From NCBI GenBank assembly GCA_963575745.1, contig CAUYUJ010002743.1:1-22500 (forward strand): 22,500 bases of DNA, read 5' to 3'. Source of the DNA: Prorocentrum cordatum. Its lineage: Eukaryota > Sar > Dinophyceae > Prorocentrales > Prorocentraceae. The position numbers were made by a program, and so were the translations under genes. Within the stretch, counting starts at the first letter, position 1. Each line of letters starts with the position of its first letter. Positions 16,308-22,500 of the stretch are shown in pieces. The notes under the pieces were generated by a model, which saw only the letters and a list, made by a program, of their open reading frames with translations, was not told the DNA's origin and did no database searches.

Positions 16308-16483
16308 TTGTCGTTGGGGCCTCCTTCATTCGAAGTTGGTCGGGGCGGCTTCCTGGGGGAGCGGGAGCGAGCTGTGTGCGATGATTGTTCGAAGAGGGAC
16401 ACGTGTTTGGATAAGGTGGCACAAATCTGCTGCACCTGGCCTATCTCCCGTGAGCGCCACTGTAAGCGGCAGACAGGGGCACA
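16308..16483 (+). CDS. Candidate Cys-rich exon, unknown protein
   Basis: In a different frame from the acidic exon, the plus strand reads GPPSFEVGRGGFLGERERAV and then CDDCSKRDTCLDKVAQICC and a Trp/His/Cys-containing tail, up to GGGGCACAT followed by GTAAGT, a perfect-looking donor at 16484. The spacing is C-x2-C-x5-C-x7-CC and a further Cys ten residues on, which suggests a small metal-binding or disulfide module. I cannot assign a known zinc-finger type. The 5' edge is unclear: the gap from the preceding donor is short, so a frameshift between the two parts is the alternative. Confidence 0.5.
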
Positions 16484-16589
16484 TGTAAGTCTAAGGCCCC
16501 AAACATGCGTCCTCAGGCTGATGCATGTTGGCACGTTCCCGACGGGCCTTGCCAACTAATACAATGCGGTTCACTCGCGCCCGTCGGCC

Positions 16590-16811
16590 GCGCGCGCATG
16601 TCGAGATCCTTCCAAAACCTTCATCGTCGACACGTGGACATCATCACCGTCATCGGCGTGACCAGCATCGGCGCCGTCATTGGCACTGCCGCCGTCGTCT
16701 TCCTTATCGCCACCAGCATCCATACTATCACATTCGTGTCTGCCTTTGTCGACGTCACCATGATGCCGCGCTCGCCCGAGTCACCGATCCGCGCTGAAGT
16801 GCCCGCGCGTC
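16590..16811. other. All-frames-open CATC-rich stretch
   Basis: Plus frame gives a hydrophobic run (VDIITVIGVTSIGAVIGTAA); the minus strand gives an Asp/Gly-rich run. Several frames being open at once points to degenerate GACGGC/ATCGCC-type simple sequence. I do not call a gene. Confidence 0.4.
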
Positions 16812-16885
16812 AGCACGACCTGCGAGACGCGCCGGGAAATCCCCAGTTGTCAGCGCCACCGCGGCCGCGTCAGTCGCGCCAGACT
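16812..16885 (+). repeat. 74-bp direct duplication, left copy
   Basis: AGCACGACCTGCGAGACGCG through CAGTCGCGCCAGACT, repeated at 17050-17123 with one T/C difference. The two copies flank F1 copy 5, with one extra A at 16886. Confidence 0.93.
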
Positions 16886-16886
16886 A

Positions 16887-17049
16887 TCAGGAGGGGAAAA
16901 AACACACAGACACAATTATTCGTCGATTTTTAGGAAAATATGGGAAAATATGGGAAGTGGGGGGGAAGACGAAAACCCAGAAAATATGGGAAAATATGAG
17001 GAATATTTTTATTTGTGTGTATTTATTTGTGTGTCCTGGGGCCCCTTCA
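16887..17049 (+). mobile_element. F1 MITE copy 5
   Basis: TCAGGAGGGGAAAAAACACA...GGGGCCCCTTCA, 163 bp, very similar to the copy at 12117. There is no 5-bp duplication. Instead a 74-bp direct duplication abuts both ends. Confidence 0.93.
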
Positions 17050-17123
17050 AGCACGACCTGCGAGACGCGCCGGGAAATCCCCAGTTGTCAGCGCCACCGC
17101 GGCCGCGCCAGTCGCGCCAGACT
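17050..17123 (+). repeat. 74-bp direct duplication, right copy
   Basis: Starts on the base after F1 copy 5 and ends in CCAGACT, then diverges into GGCTGTCC. Confidence 0.93.
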
Positions 17124-17354
17124 GGCTGTCCCCTGCGTCGGTCGAGCAGCGGAGCTGTCAAGTCCAGGTCACTCGAAGTCAATTGCAGCGCATAGATTGT
17201 ACCACGCAGACTGCTCCTCATATTCTGCACTGCGCAGCATGCCAGGAACACGCTGCTTTGGGCCCACGCTGGCTAACACACATGTTCTGCCTCCCCGTCT
17301 CCTTCCTCGCCCCTCTCCCTGACTTCGCCACGCGGCGACCCACGCGGCGTCCAG

Positions 17355-17408
17355 ACCGGATCCGAGGCTCAGCTCGAGGACCAGGTGGACCTCGCCAGGA
17401 GAGAGAAG
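17355..17408 (+). CDS. Candidate exon, charged helix
   Basis: A long pyrimidine-rich region (TGCCTCCCCGTCTCCTTCCT and on) ends at GGCGTCCAG (17354). The following frame reads TGSEAQLEDQVDLARREK, a heptad-like charged helix akin to the segments at 2253, 8778 and 14873. The 3' edge is not defined by a clear GT. No family can be named. Confidence 0.35.
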
Positions 17409-17460
17409 AGGAGCCGTGGCTCGTCCGCCCCTGCTCGCTGTTGTCATCCTCGCCCGCCAG

Positions 17461-17536
17461 CTCATGCAGGGACCAGATCCATCGCTCGCAGACAACATGG
17501 TTTTTCCGGACGCTTCCGGGAACCAATCTGCTTTAG
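17461..17536 (+). CDS. Possible exon interrupted by F5
   Basis: After CATCCTCGCCCGCCAG the plus strand reads LMQGPDPSLADNMVFPDASG and then NQSALV up to the F5 insertion point. It looks protein-like, but only about 25 residues are visible and the exon end is obscured by F5. No family is recognised. Confidence 0.25.
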
Positions 17537-17730
17537 TCGGGAGCGGAAAAGAGGGGGGTGATGACTAGGGGGGGGTGGATTTCATGGCGCGGGCCATGAT
17601 TTTTCCTCAGATTTCATGGCGCCTCCTCTTATTTCATTACGTCCCTCGCCCCCCCGCTGGGCCGCGCACATGCCGCCGGTCATGATTTGCACCCCCCCCT
17701 CTTGGACACCCCCCTCTTGGCCGTTCCCGA
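17537..17730. mobile_element. F5 MITE copy 2
   Basis: TCGGGAGCGGAAAAGAGGGG at the left and the inverse of TCGGGAACGGCCAAGAGGGG at the right. TTTAG at 17532-17536 and 17731-17735. Same length (194 bp) and orientation as copy 1, with about a tenth of positions different. Confidence 0.93.
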
Positions 17731-17735
17731 TTTAG

Positions 17736-18083
17736 GCGGCCTTCCTATTTCAAGCGTCGAACGGCCTTCCCTTCTTCCCTCCTCTTCAAGGGGCGGGCGG
17801 ACCCCCGATCAACTTTCAACGCCCTTCTACCTCATGGTGCATGGGACGTTGGGGCGCCGGCGACGCCGGCGAATGTGTTCAAGGTTGACTTCTGCGACGC
17901 GGAAGCACCGATGGATGGCAACGCCACTGGACCCGACACAATGCAATCTTGACCGATCGGGGCCGCGATCGGGTCAAGGTGGAACGATCGACGCGGTGTC
18001 GAAAGCCTTTGCGCGCGCCGACGCCGCACGAACCGGCCGTATACCCGCTTCTCCCGAGCGATGGGTGCCCCCCCCTCGGGCCA
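17736..18083. other. No gene recognised
   Basis: Contains GTTCAAGGTTGA near 17877 (also at 1544 and 8597) and GGTCAAGGTGGAACGATCGA near 17973, and a GGCGCCGGCGACGCCGGCG palindrome-like motif near 17853. No exon could be supported. Confidence 0.4.
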
Positions 18084-18266
18084 CCCAGACATCCGACGTC
18101 TCGATTTTTTCGAGACACGGGCCCCCAACCTCCCGACCACTTCCCCGGGACCGGTTTTTCATCCCGAGTCGTTTTTTGACGGTCCCGAGGCCCGGCGAGG
18201 GCCTCCAGGGGCCGAAAACGACGAAAAACCTTTGTCTCGATTTTTTCGAGACGCCCGAGGTCTGGG
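18084..18266 (+). mobile_element. F3 MITE copy 4
   Basis: CCCAGACATCCGACGTCTCG at the left and the inverse of CCCAGACCTCGGGCGTCTCG at the right; CA at 18082-18083 and 18267-18268. The 19-nt hairpin GTCTCGATTTTTTCGAGAC occurs just inside both ends (18098-18116 and 18234-18252) in the same orientation. Confidence 0.93.
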
Positions 18267-18400
18267 CATGTTGAGGCCGGTCCCCGCCCTTTGCGCCTGG
18301 CTCTCACGGCGCCGGGCGGTGGCGCCGGCCGCTCGGACACGAGCGTTTGCAAGGCCGAGCCCCGTCCCCGCAATTGTGAAAGTGCGCCGGAGGTGGCGAG

Positions 18401-18690
18401 GAGGGAGGAGGAAGAGGGAGGAGGAGGAGGAGGAGGAAGGAGGAGGAGGAGGAGGAGGGCGGAGGAGGGCGGAGGAGGAGGAGGGCGGAGGAGGAGGAGG
18501 GCGGAGGAGGAGGAGGGGGGGAGGAGGAGGAGGGAGGAGGAGGAGGAGGAGGAGGAGGAGGAGAGGAAGAGGCGGAGGAAGAGGAGGAGGAGGAGGAGGG
18601 AGGAGGAGAGGAGGAGGGAGGAGGGAGGAGGGAAAGGGAGGAAGGGAGAAGGGAGGACGGAGGAAGGGAGGAGGGAGGAGGAAGCAGGGA
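18401..18690. repeat. Long (GGA)n purine tract
   Basis: About 290 nt with almost only A and G on the plus strand; then 18695-18875 is strongly pyrimidine-rich. This makes a purine-to-pyrimidine switch like that at 9472-9835. No gene. Confidence 0.93.
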
Positions 18691-19023
18691 GGACTCTCCC
18701 CCTCCTTCCCTCCTCCCTGCCACCGCTCGCCTCGGCCCCCTCCCTCGCTTCGCCCTCTGCTCCCGCCCCCCTCTTGCCCTCGCCTCGCCCTCCCCTCCTC
18801 GCCCTCCCCATCCCCCTTCTTCTCGCCCCCCCCCGCCTCCCCGCCCCTCCTCCCCTCCTCCCCTCCCCCCCTGCCCCTGCCTCGTCCGCGGGGGCCCCGC
18901 CGCGCCCGTGCCCGTGCCACACCGCCCGTGGCCGCGGCCCGGGAGCGGCCGGGAGAGGCCCTCTGCCCGGCAGGCTCCGCGCCCGCGCCCACACGCGGCT
19001 CCCCGGGGGGGAGGGCAGATGGC

Positions 19024-19223
19024 TCGGGCCGGACGAAAGGGGGGGATTGGGAAAGGGGGGGTTACGAAATTTGCTGCATGCAGCTGGTTTCGGCCCCGCC
19101 GAGGGGCCCATTCCTCGACACACAGCCTCCTCCGGCGCCGGGAGGCGCCGGGAAAATCAGCTCCGTGAGCTGATATTCTCAAACCCCCCCCTTTGATATA
19201 TCCCCCCCTTTCGCCCGACCCGA
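19024..19223. mobile_element. F8 MITE
   Basis: TCGGGCCGGACGAAAGGGGG at the left and the inverse of TCGGGTCGGGCGAAAGGGGG at the right; ATGGC at 19019-19023 and 19224-19228. Second G-run blocks (AAAGGGGGGG) follow in both arms. The TCGGG start, G-runs and 5-bp duplication make it a relative of F5. Confidence 0.92.
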
Positions 19224-19436
19224 ATGGCGCGGCCGCCCGCCTCGCGGCTTCTGAGAAGCCTTCTGCCGAGCCGCAGGTGCCCTCTCATGAAGGGCGCCGG
19301 GGGGGGGCCCTCGCCGGCGCCCCGGCGCCTTCCGCGGGGGCAGGCCGCCTCCCTGCCTGCCTTCCTCCGGGAGGCGCCGTCGGCGGTCGGCTCGCCGGCG
19401 AACAGCAGGCGGCGGTCGGCTCCAGAGAGGAGGGGA

Positions 19437-19552
19437 GAGCGGGGAGGGAGGAGGAGGAGGAGGAGGAGGAGGAGGAGGAGGAGGAGGAGGAGGAGGAGGA
19501 GGACGAGGACGAGGAGGAGGAGGAGGAGGACGAGGAGGACGAGGAGGAGGAG
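19437..19552. repeat. (GGA)n tract with GAC triplets
   Basis: GGAGGA repeats with interspersed GACGAG triplets. One frame would be poly-Glu/Asp, but the flanks give no support for an exon. Confidence 0.93.
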
Positions 19553-19647
19553 GCTCGCCTTCTCGGAGCCAGTGTTCCCCAGGCTCGGCCTCGATCGATC
19601 CCGCCGACCTCGTCCCAACCGCCTCGGCTGAGCGGCGCGGGTACGGT

Positions 19648-19830
19648 CCCAGACCTCGAGCGTCTCGGAAAAATGGAGACGAAACATTTTCGTCGTGTTC
19701 GGCCTCTGGAGGCCCTCGCCGGGCCTCGGGACCGTCAAAGAACGACTCGGGATGAAAGACCGGTCCCGGGGAAGTGATCGGGAGGTTGGGGGCCCGTGTC
19801 TCGGAAAAATCGAGACGTCGGATGTCTGGG
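19648..19830 (-). mobile_element. F3 MITE copy 5 (reverse)
   Basis: CCCAGACCTCGAGCGTCTCG...CGAGACGTCGGATGTCTGGG, with GT at 19646-19647 and 19831-19832. Close relative of copy 4 with the same GTCTCG-type hairpins (19798-19816 and about 19662-19680). Confidence 0.93.
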
Positions 19831-19832
19831 GT

Positions 19833-20157
19833 AGGGGCCCGACCACAAGAAGCTAAGCCTTCCACAGGAAGCCCAACCCTGAGACCCCAGAGCGCCCGTC
19901 GGTTTTTGGTGTGGGAGCGTCACGCCTTCCATCGCAGAGCCATCGAAGCCCAAGAAACACGGGGCACCCTGGAGACACGCAGGGTGTTTCTTGGCGTGGG
20001 CCCCCACGGGATGTCAGTTTGAGTGCGCTTTCCCGGGCCGCGCTCGGATTCAGACGTGTGCATCCACCGAGGGGCCCCGCCAACAAGGCACCGTCTTCGT
20101 GCCTTGAGCTGGACTTCCATGCGCAGGAATACGAACAGACAGCATAACGAACGAAAT
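19833..20157. other. No gene; hairpin at 19951-19993
   Basis: CAAGAAACAC (19951-19960) pairs with GTGTTTCTTG (19984-19993) across a 23-nt loop. No repeat-family copy or coding exon is otherwise supported. Confidence 0.5.
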
Positions 20158-20163
20158 AGCAGC

Positions 20164-20298
20164 GCTGGGCTGGACCTAAAAGGTGTTTTGGCGATTTCGT
20201 GGGCCGTTTTCGTTTCGACTCCGTTTTGCGGCAGAGGTGGATGGCAGACAGAACGAGGGAAAACGAAGACAAAAAACACCGTTTGGGTTCAGCCCTGC
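20164..20298. mobile_element. F9 foldback MITE
   Basis: GCTGGGCTGGACC at the left mirrors GGTTCAGCCCTGC at the right, continuing imperfectly (AGGTGTTTTGG/AAAAACACCG, CGTTTTCGTTTCG/CGAGGGAAAACG). AGCAGC is duplicated at 20158-20163 and 20299-20304. The 6-bp duplication and a GGGCT-type end are shared with F4. Confidence 0.85.
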
Positions 20299-20304
20299 AG
20301 CAGC

Positions 20305-20872
20305 GTGCGCTCTTCCCCTCGGCCCCCTACTGGGATCGATGTGTGTTTTGCTAGGCGCTTGCGTTCCATATAATCATGTATAATATGATCTATTTGCTTT
20401 GTACACATATTATAAGTTGTTGCAAGTGCTGCAAGCTATATATATACCATATACATGTTGCGGACCGTGGTTGTAAACAGGCCCATGGTGATAGCGACCT
20501 TAGGCACGTGACCTTTCCTCCGAGCTGTTTTTACGAACCATCTTACCGTAAACGAGCGAACAAGCATAACACCCTTACCATCCTTCTTATCGGGCTAGGG
20601 ATCTTGGTCCGAATATGTTTGTATAGATTTCGAAGGTAGAACAGATCTGAGTTAGTAACCACGGTGGCCAAGTTTACTAAGTAGGTTAGCCAGAGAGCAT
20701 GTGATGCGGCTGTGACCATATGCGCACACATATTTTCAGATCTTGTTCACATTCTTTCAGTTGTTGCTCGCATTTGTTATTATTTCCGCTGCCATTTCTA
20801 ATCAAACTTCGCCTCAATTTGATTTTGTGCGCAGGTGTGCACGCCAGCGCTGACGTGAGTGCATGATCCGCC
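20305..20872 (+). promoter_or_regulatory. AT-richer upstream region of terminal gene
   Basis: GC content drops sharply around 20365-20830 (for example TATAATCATGTATAATATGA and CTATATATATACCATATACA). No repeat copy or coding exon is seen. It is the likely intergenic and 5' regulatory region of the gene at 20873. Specific promoter elements cannot be assigned. Confidence 0.5.
20805..20834 (+). promoter_or_regulatory. Probable trans-splice acceptor
   Basis: CTTCGCCTCAATTTGATTTT, GTGCGCAG ends at 20834, preceded by T-rich sequence from 20750. It is the last strong AG before the ATG at 20873 and would leave a 38-nt leader after a spliced leader is added. Inference from dinoflagellate mRNA biology; no transcript is at hand. 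Confidence 0.5.
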
Positions 20873-22500
20873 ATGGACCACCCGACTCTGCAGGCGAGCT
20901 TGGCGAAGGTCGCTCCCTACATCAATGAGACGATCGCAAAGTTCAGAGATGGCGACTGCGAGGCATTGAAAGCGAAGTCCCACGAATTGATAGAGCAGTT
21001 GTTGGCCAATGATCTTGCGGTCAAGGCAGTTCACGATTGCAAAGAAGTCGGCGTTCATTGCGACAACAGAGACGGCATTGGGATTGAAGTTCCCGATGTG
21101 CACGTTCTCATTCAACGGATTTGCCAGGCGGGCTGGGACCCGAGGGTCCCGACGGCGATTGCGTTCGAGCGGCCTGACGGCCCGCAGGGCAAGAAGATGA
21201 TGGATTTCAACTTGAAGCTGATCGCCGACAGCGACGGGCACCTCGCGCCTCTGATCGACCATGAGGTCAAGATCTTCTCCGTGAGCTCGTCCCACACGGT
21301 CGCGGGCCACCGTTGCGTTAGGATAGTTGGGTCGAAGTGCTCAGCCACATTACCTTGGCCAATCCCCATGCAAAAGGGCGCCTCGGAGCGCGAAGGTAAT
21401 CGCGCTTCGCGCTCGGCGGCCTCGGCTGGCGCGAAAACATCGACGACGACGATGACGACGACGAAAACTACGACGACGACGACGCTGGAATGCACGACAT
21501 CCCCCTTCTTCGAGGAGTCGGGCGTGGGGGGGAGGGGCAGGTGGTCGAGGCGGTGGCAGATCATTTCGCCCAGGCATGGATCTCTTACTACGTTGAGCGA
21601 CACTTTCTCCACTGACTCGAGGCTTGCAGCCGAGAAGATCAAGCAGAGGTTTCCAGCCTACAGGTCCCCGCTGGAAGATGGGATGACCTGGGTTGTGATC
21701 AGGCGCCAGGTGGAACAGGCGTGCCCTCAGCTGCCAGACTTTATCCAGGCTTCCGAGAACGCAGGGCACGGAGTTGAACAGGCTGCCTCGAAGCTGCAGG
21801 TGATGAAGCGCATTCACAGTCGCGCAACCGCCAACCAGAAATCGTCGGGCGAGCCATGCTGGGAGAAGATTGCGCGATCGATCGAGCAGCAGTCGCACCA
21901 CATGGCTGGTCAAGCCATGGACGTGTGTCATTTCGTGAAGGCCTACAGTGGCGGCGACCCGCCAGTGCATTTGAACGACCTCGACAATTGGAGCAAAACG
22001 TTGAAGTGGAGGCGGGATATTCACGGCAGCACTTTCAAGTTCTTAGCCGCCACGCCGTTCAGTCAAGGACCTGAGTATATTTTCGCTGTACTCAAAGCGA
22101 TGATGGTAGCGCCAGAACAAGCCGTCAGAGATGGTTTCTCCAGGCTTTTCACCAGCACGGACGTCGCAGCAATCGTCGGCTCGAAGAAGGGCCTTGCCAT
22201 CAAGATTGTCACCTACATCCGCACGGGCCGTGAGTGGCTGGACAAGAGCTCGATCCCGCCCTCCAAGAAGCTCAAGATCAGGGGCGACTTCGAGGTGGCA
22301 GCGGTCATGTTCGCGCACAACAAGAAGGCGAAGGGCCGCCCGATCTACAACAACATTGAGGAGGTTGCGGCGAGCTTTATTCAGGCGGCGTTCGACGCGG
22401 ACCCTGAGCTCAGGAATAGCACCCTGCCGTGGCCGCACAAGGAGACGCCCGCGGTTGCGCGGGCGACGGGCAGCTCCATGGTGCAGTTCGGCGGTGAAGG
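20873..22500 (+). CDS. Large uncharacterised protein, 3' end outside window
   Basis: An uninterrupted frame runs from ATG at 20873 (context CCGCCATGG) to the right edge, at least 542 codons with no stop. The N-terminal part (MDHPTLQASLAKVAPYINET, then a Cys/Asp segment) and the C-terminal part (including GMTWVVIRRQVEQACPQLPD and CHFVKAYSGGDPPVHLNDLD) have mixed, natural codon use. Only the middle (about residues 155-245, positions 21340-21600) looks foreign: a poly-Thr run from (GAC)n read out of phase, and Arg/Ser-rich sequence. From memory it resembles abundant uncharacterised dinoflagellate proteins with a WVVIR-type motif; I cannot name a domain. No signal peptide or membrane span is evident. 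It is soluble-looking and mostly helical. The middle part may be an intron of in-frame length. Confidence 0.8.
   Translation, partial: MDHPTLQASLAKVAPYINETIAKFRDGDCEALKAKSHELIEQLLANDLAVKAVHDCKEVGVHCDNRDGIGIEVPDVHVLIQRICQAGWDPRVPTAIAFERPDGPQGKKMMDFNLKLIADSDGHLAPLIDHEVKIFSVSSSHTVAGHRCVRIVGSKCSATLPWPIPMQKGASEREGNRASRSAASAGAKTSTTTMTTTKTTTTTTLECTTSPFFEESGVGGRGRWSRRWQIISPRHGSLTTLSDTFSTDSRLAAEKIKQRFPAYRSPLEDGMTWVVIRRQVEQACPQLPDFIQASENAGHGVEQAASKLQVMKRIHSRATANQKSSGEPCWEKIARSIEQQSHHMAGQAMDVCHFVKAYSGGDPPVHLNDLDNWSKTLKWRRDIHGSTFKFLAATPFSQGPEYIFAVLKAMMVAPEQAVRDGFSRLFTSTDVAAIVGSKKGLAIKIVTYIRTGREWLDKSSIPPSKKLKIRGDFEVAAVMFAHNKKAKGRPIYNNIEEVAASFIQAAFDADPELRNSTLPWPHKETPAVARATGSSMVQFGGE
21380..21484. repeat. 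F4-like hairpin plus (GAC)n inside the gene
   Basis: AAGGGCGCCTCGGAGCGCGA, AGGTAATCGCGCTTCGCG resembles the start of F4 (AAGGGCTCCCTCGAGGGCGCGAAGTTATTCGCGC...), and (GAC)n/(GAT)n triplets follow at 21439-21484. No matching right terminus is clear, so it is either a decayed F4 copy or convergent GCGCGAA hairpin sequence. Confidence 0.5.

Noticed and set aside
16605-16763. Transmembrane protein on plus or acidic protein on minus strand
   Set aside because: Multiple frames are open at once in CATC/GACGGC-rich simple sequence, so neither reading can be preferred.
18159-19123. Long overlapping frames on both strands
   Set aside because: Generated by the purine/pyrimidine tracts; they also run through F3 and F8.

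Overview
The window looks like nuclear DNA of a GC-rich, repeat-laden protist, most likely a dinoflagellate. The reasons are the very high GC, the lack of compact operons, the dense (GGA/TCC)n and (GAC)n tracts, pyrimidine-rich AG sites just upstream of start codons (as expected for spliced-leader trans-splicing), and a terminal gene that I recall as similar to uncharacterised protein families expanded in dinoflagellates. A Prorocentrum-like genome is my guess, from composition and the GCGCGAA/TTCGCGC repeats. This is not proven.

The clearest signal is a dense, partly nested set of short non-autonomous inverted-repeat elements (about 100-200 bp, MITE-like). They can be delimited because many copies carry exact target-site duplications (TSDs). 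I name them locally: F1 (TCAGGAGGGG...CCCCTTCA, 163-168 bp, 5-bp TSD, five copies); F2 (CTCCAGATTTCG... termini, ~179 bp, 2-bp TSD, two full copies plus a collapsed palindrome and a solo end); F3 (CCCAGAC...GTCTGGG with subterminal hairpins, ~184 bp, 2-bp TSD, five copies); F4 (CAAGGGCTCCC...GGGAGCCCTAG, 6-bp TSD, two copies); F5 (TCGGG..., 194 bp, 5-bp TSD, two copies); F6 (TAAAAC..., 173 bp, 5-bp TSD, nested in F3); F7 (CCTGGGTAGTCGAAG, 183 bp, 3-bp TSD); F8 (TCGGG..., 200 bp, 5-bp TSD, related to F5); F9 (135 bp, 6-bp TSD); and F10 foldbacks of about 100-120 bp. No transposase is visible. A decayed reverse-transcriptase fragment with a YADD motif lies on the minus strand near 5.1 kb.

Layout: 0-0.5 kb is F3 with nested F6. 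0.5-3.4 kb is low-confidence exon-like pieces and diverged repeats. 3.4-9.1 kb holds F2, F1, F4 and F3 copies, the RT relic and a minus-strand coding-like stretch. 9.4-11.1 kb holds converging (GGA)n/(TCC)n tracts, minisatellites and large foldbacks. 12.0-14.5 kb is a duplicated segment with F10, F7 and F1. 14.7-17.7 kb holds F5 copies and the best internal exon candidates (an acidic exon followed by a Cys-rich one). 18-20.3 kb holds F3, F8 and F9 with purine tracts. After an AT-richer intergenic stretch, one confident gene starts at 20873 and runs off the right edge.

Several plus-strand exon-like segments predict charged, heptad-like helices (2.3, 8.8, 14.9 and 17.4 kb). They could be exons of one large intron-rich gene whose introns are filled by the MITEs, but only transcript data can show this.
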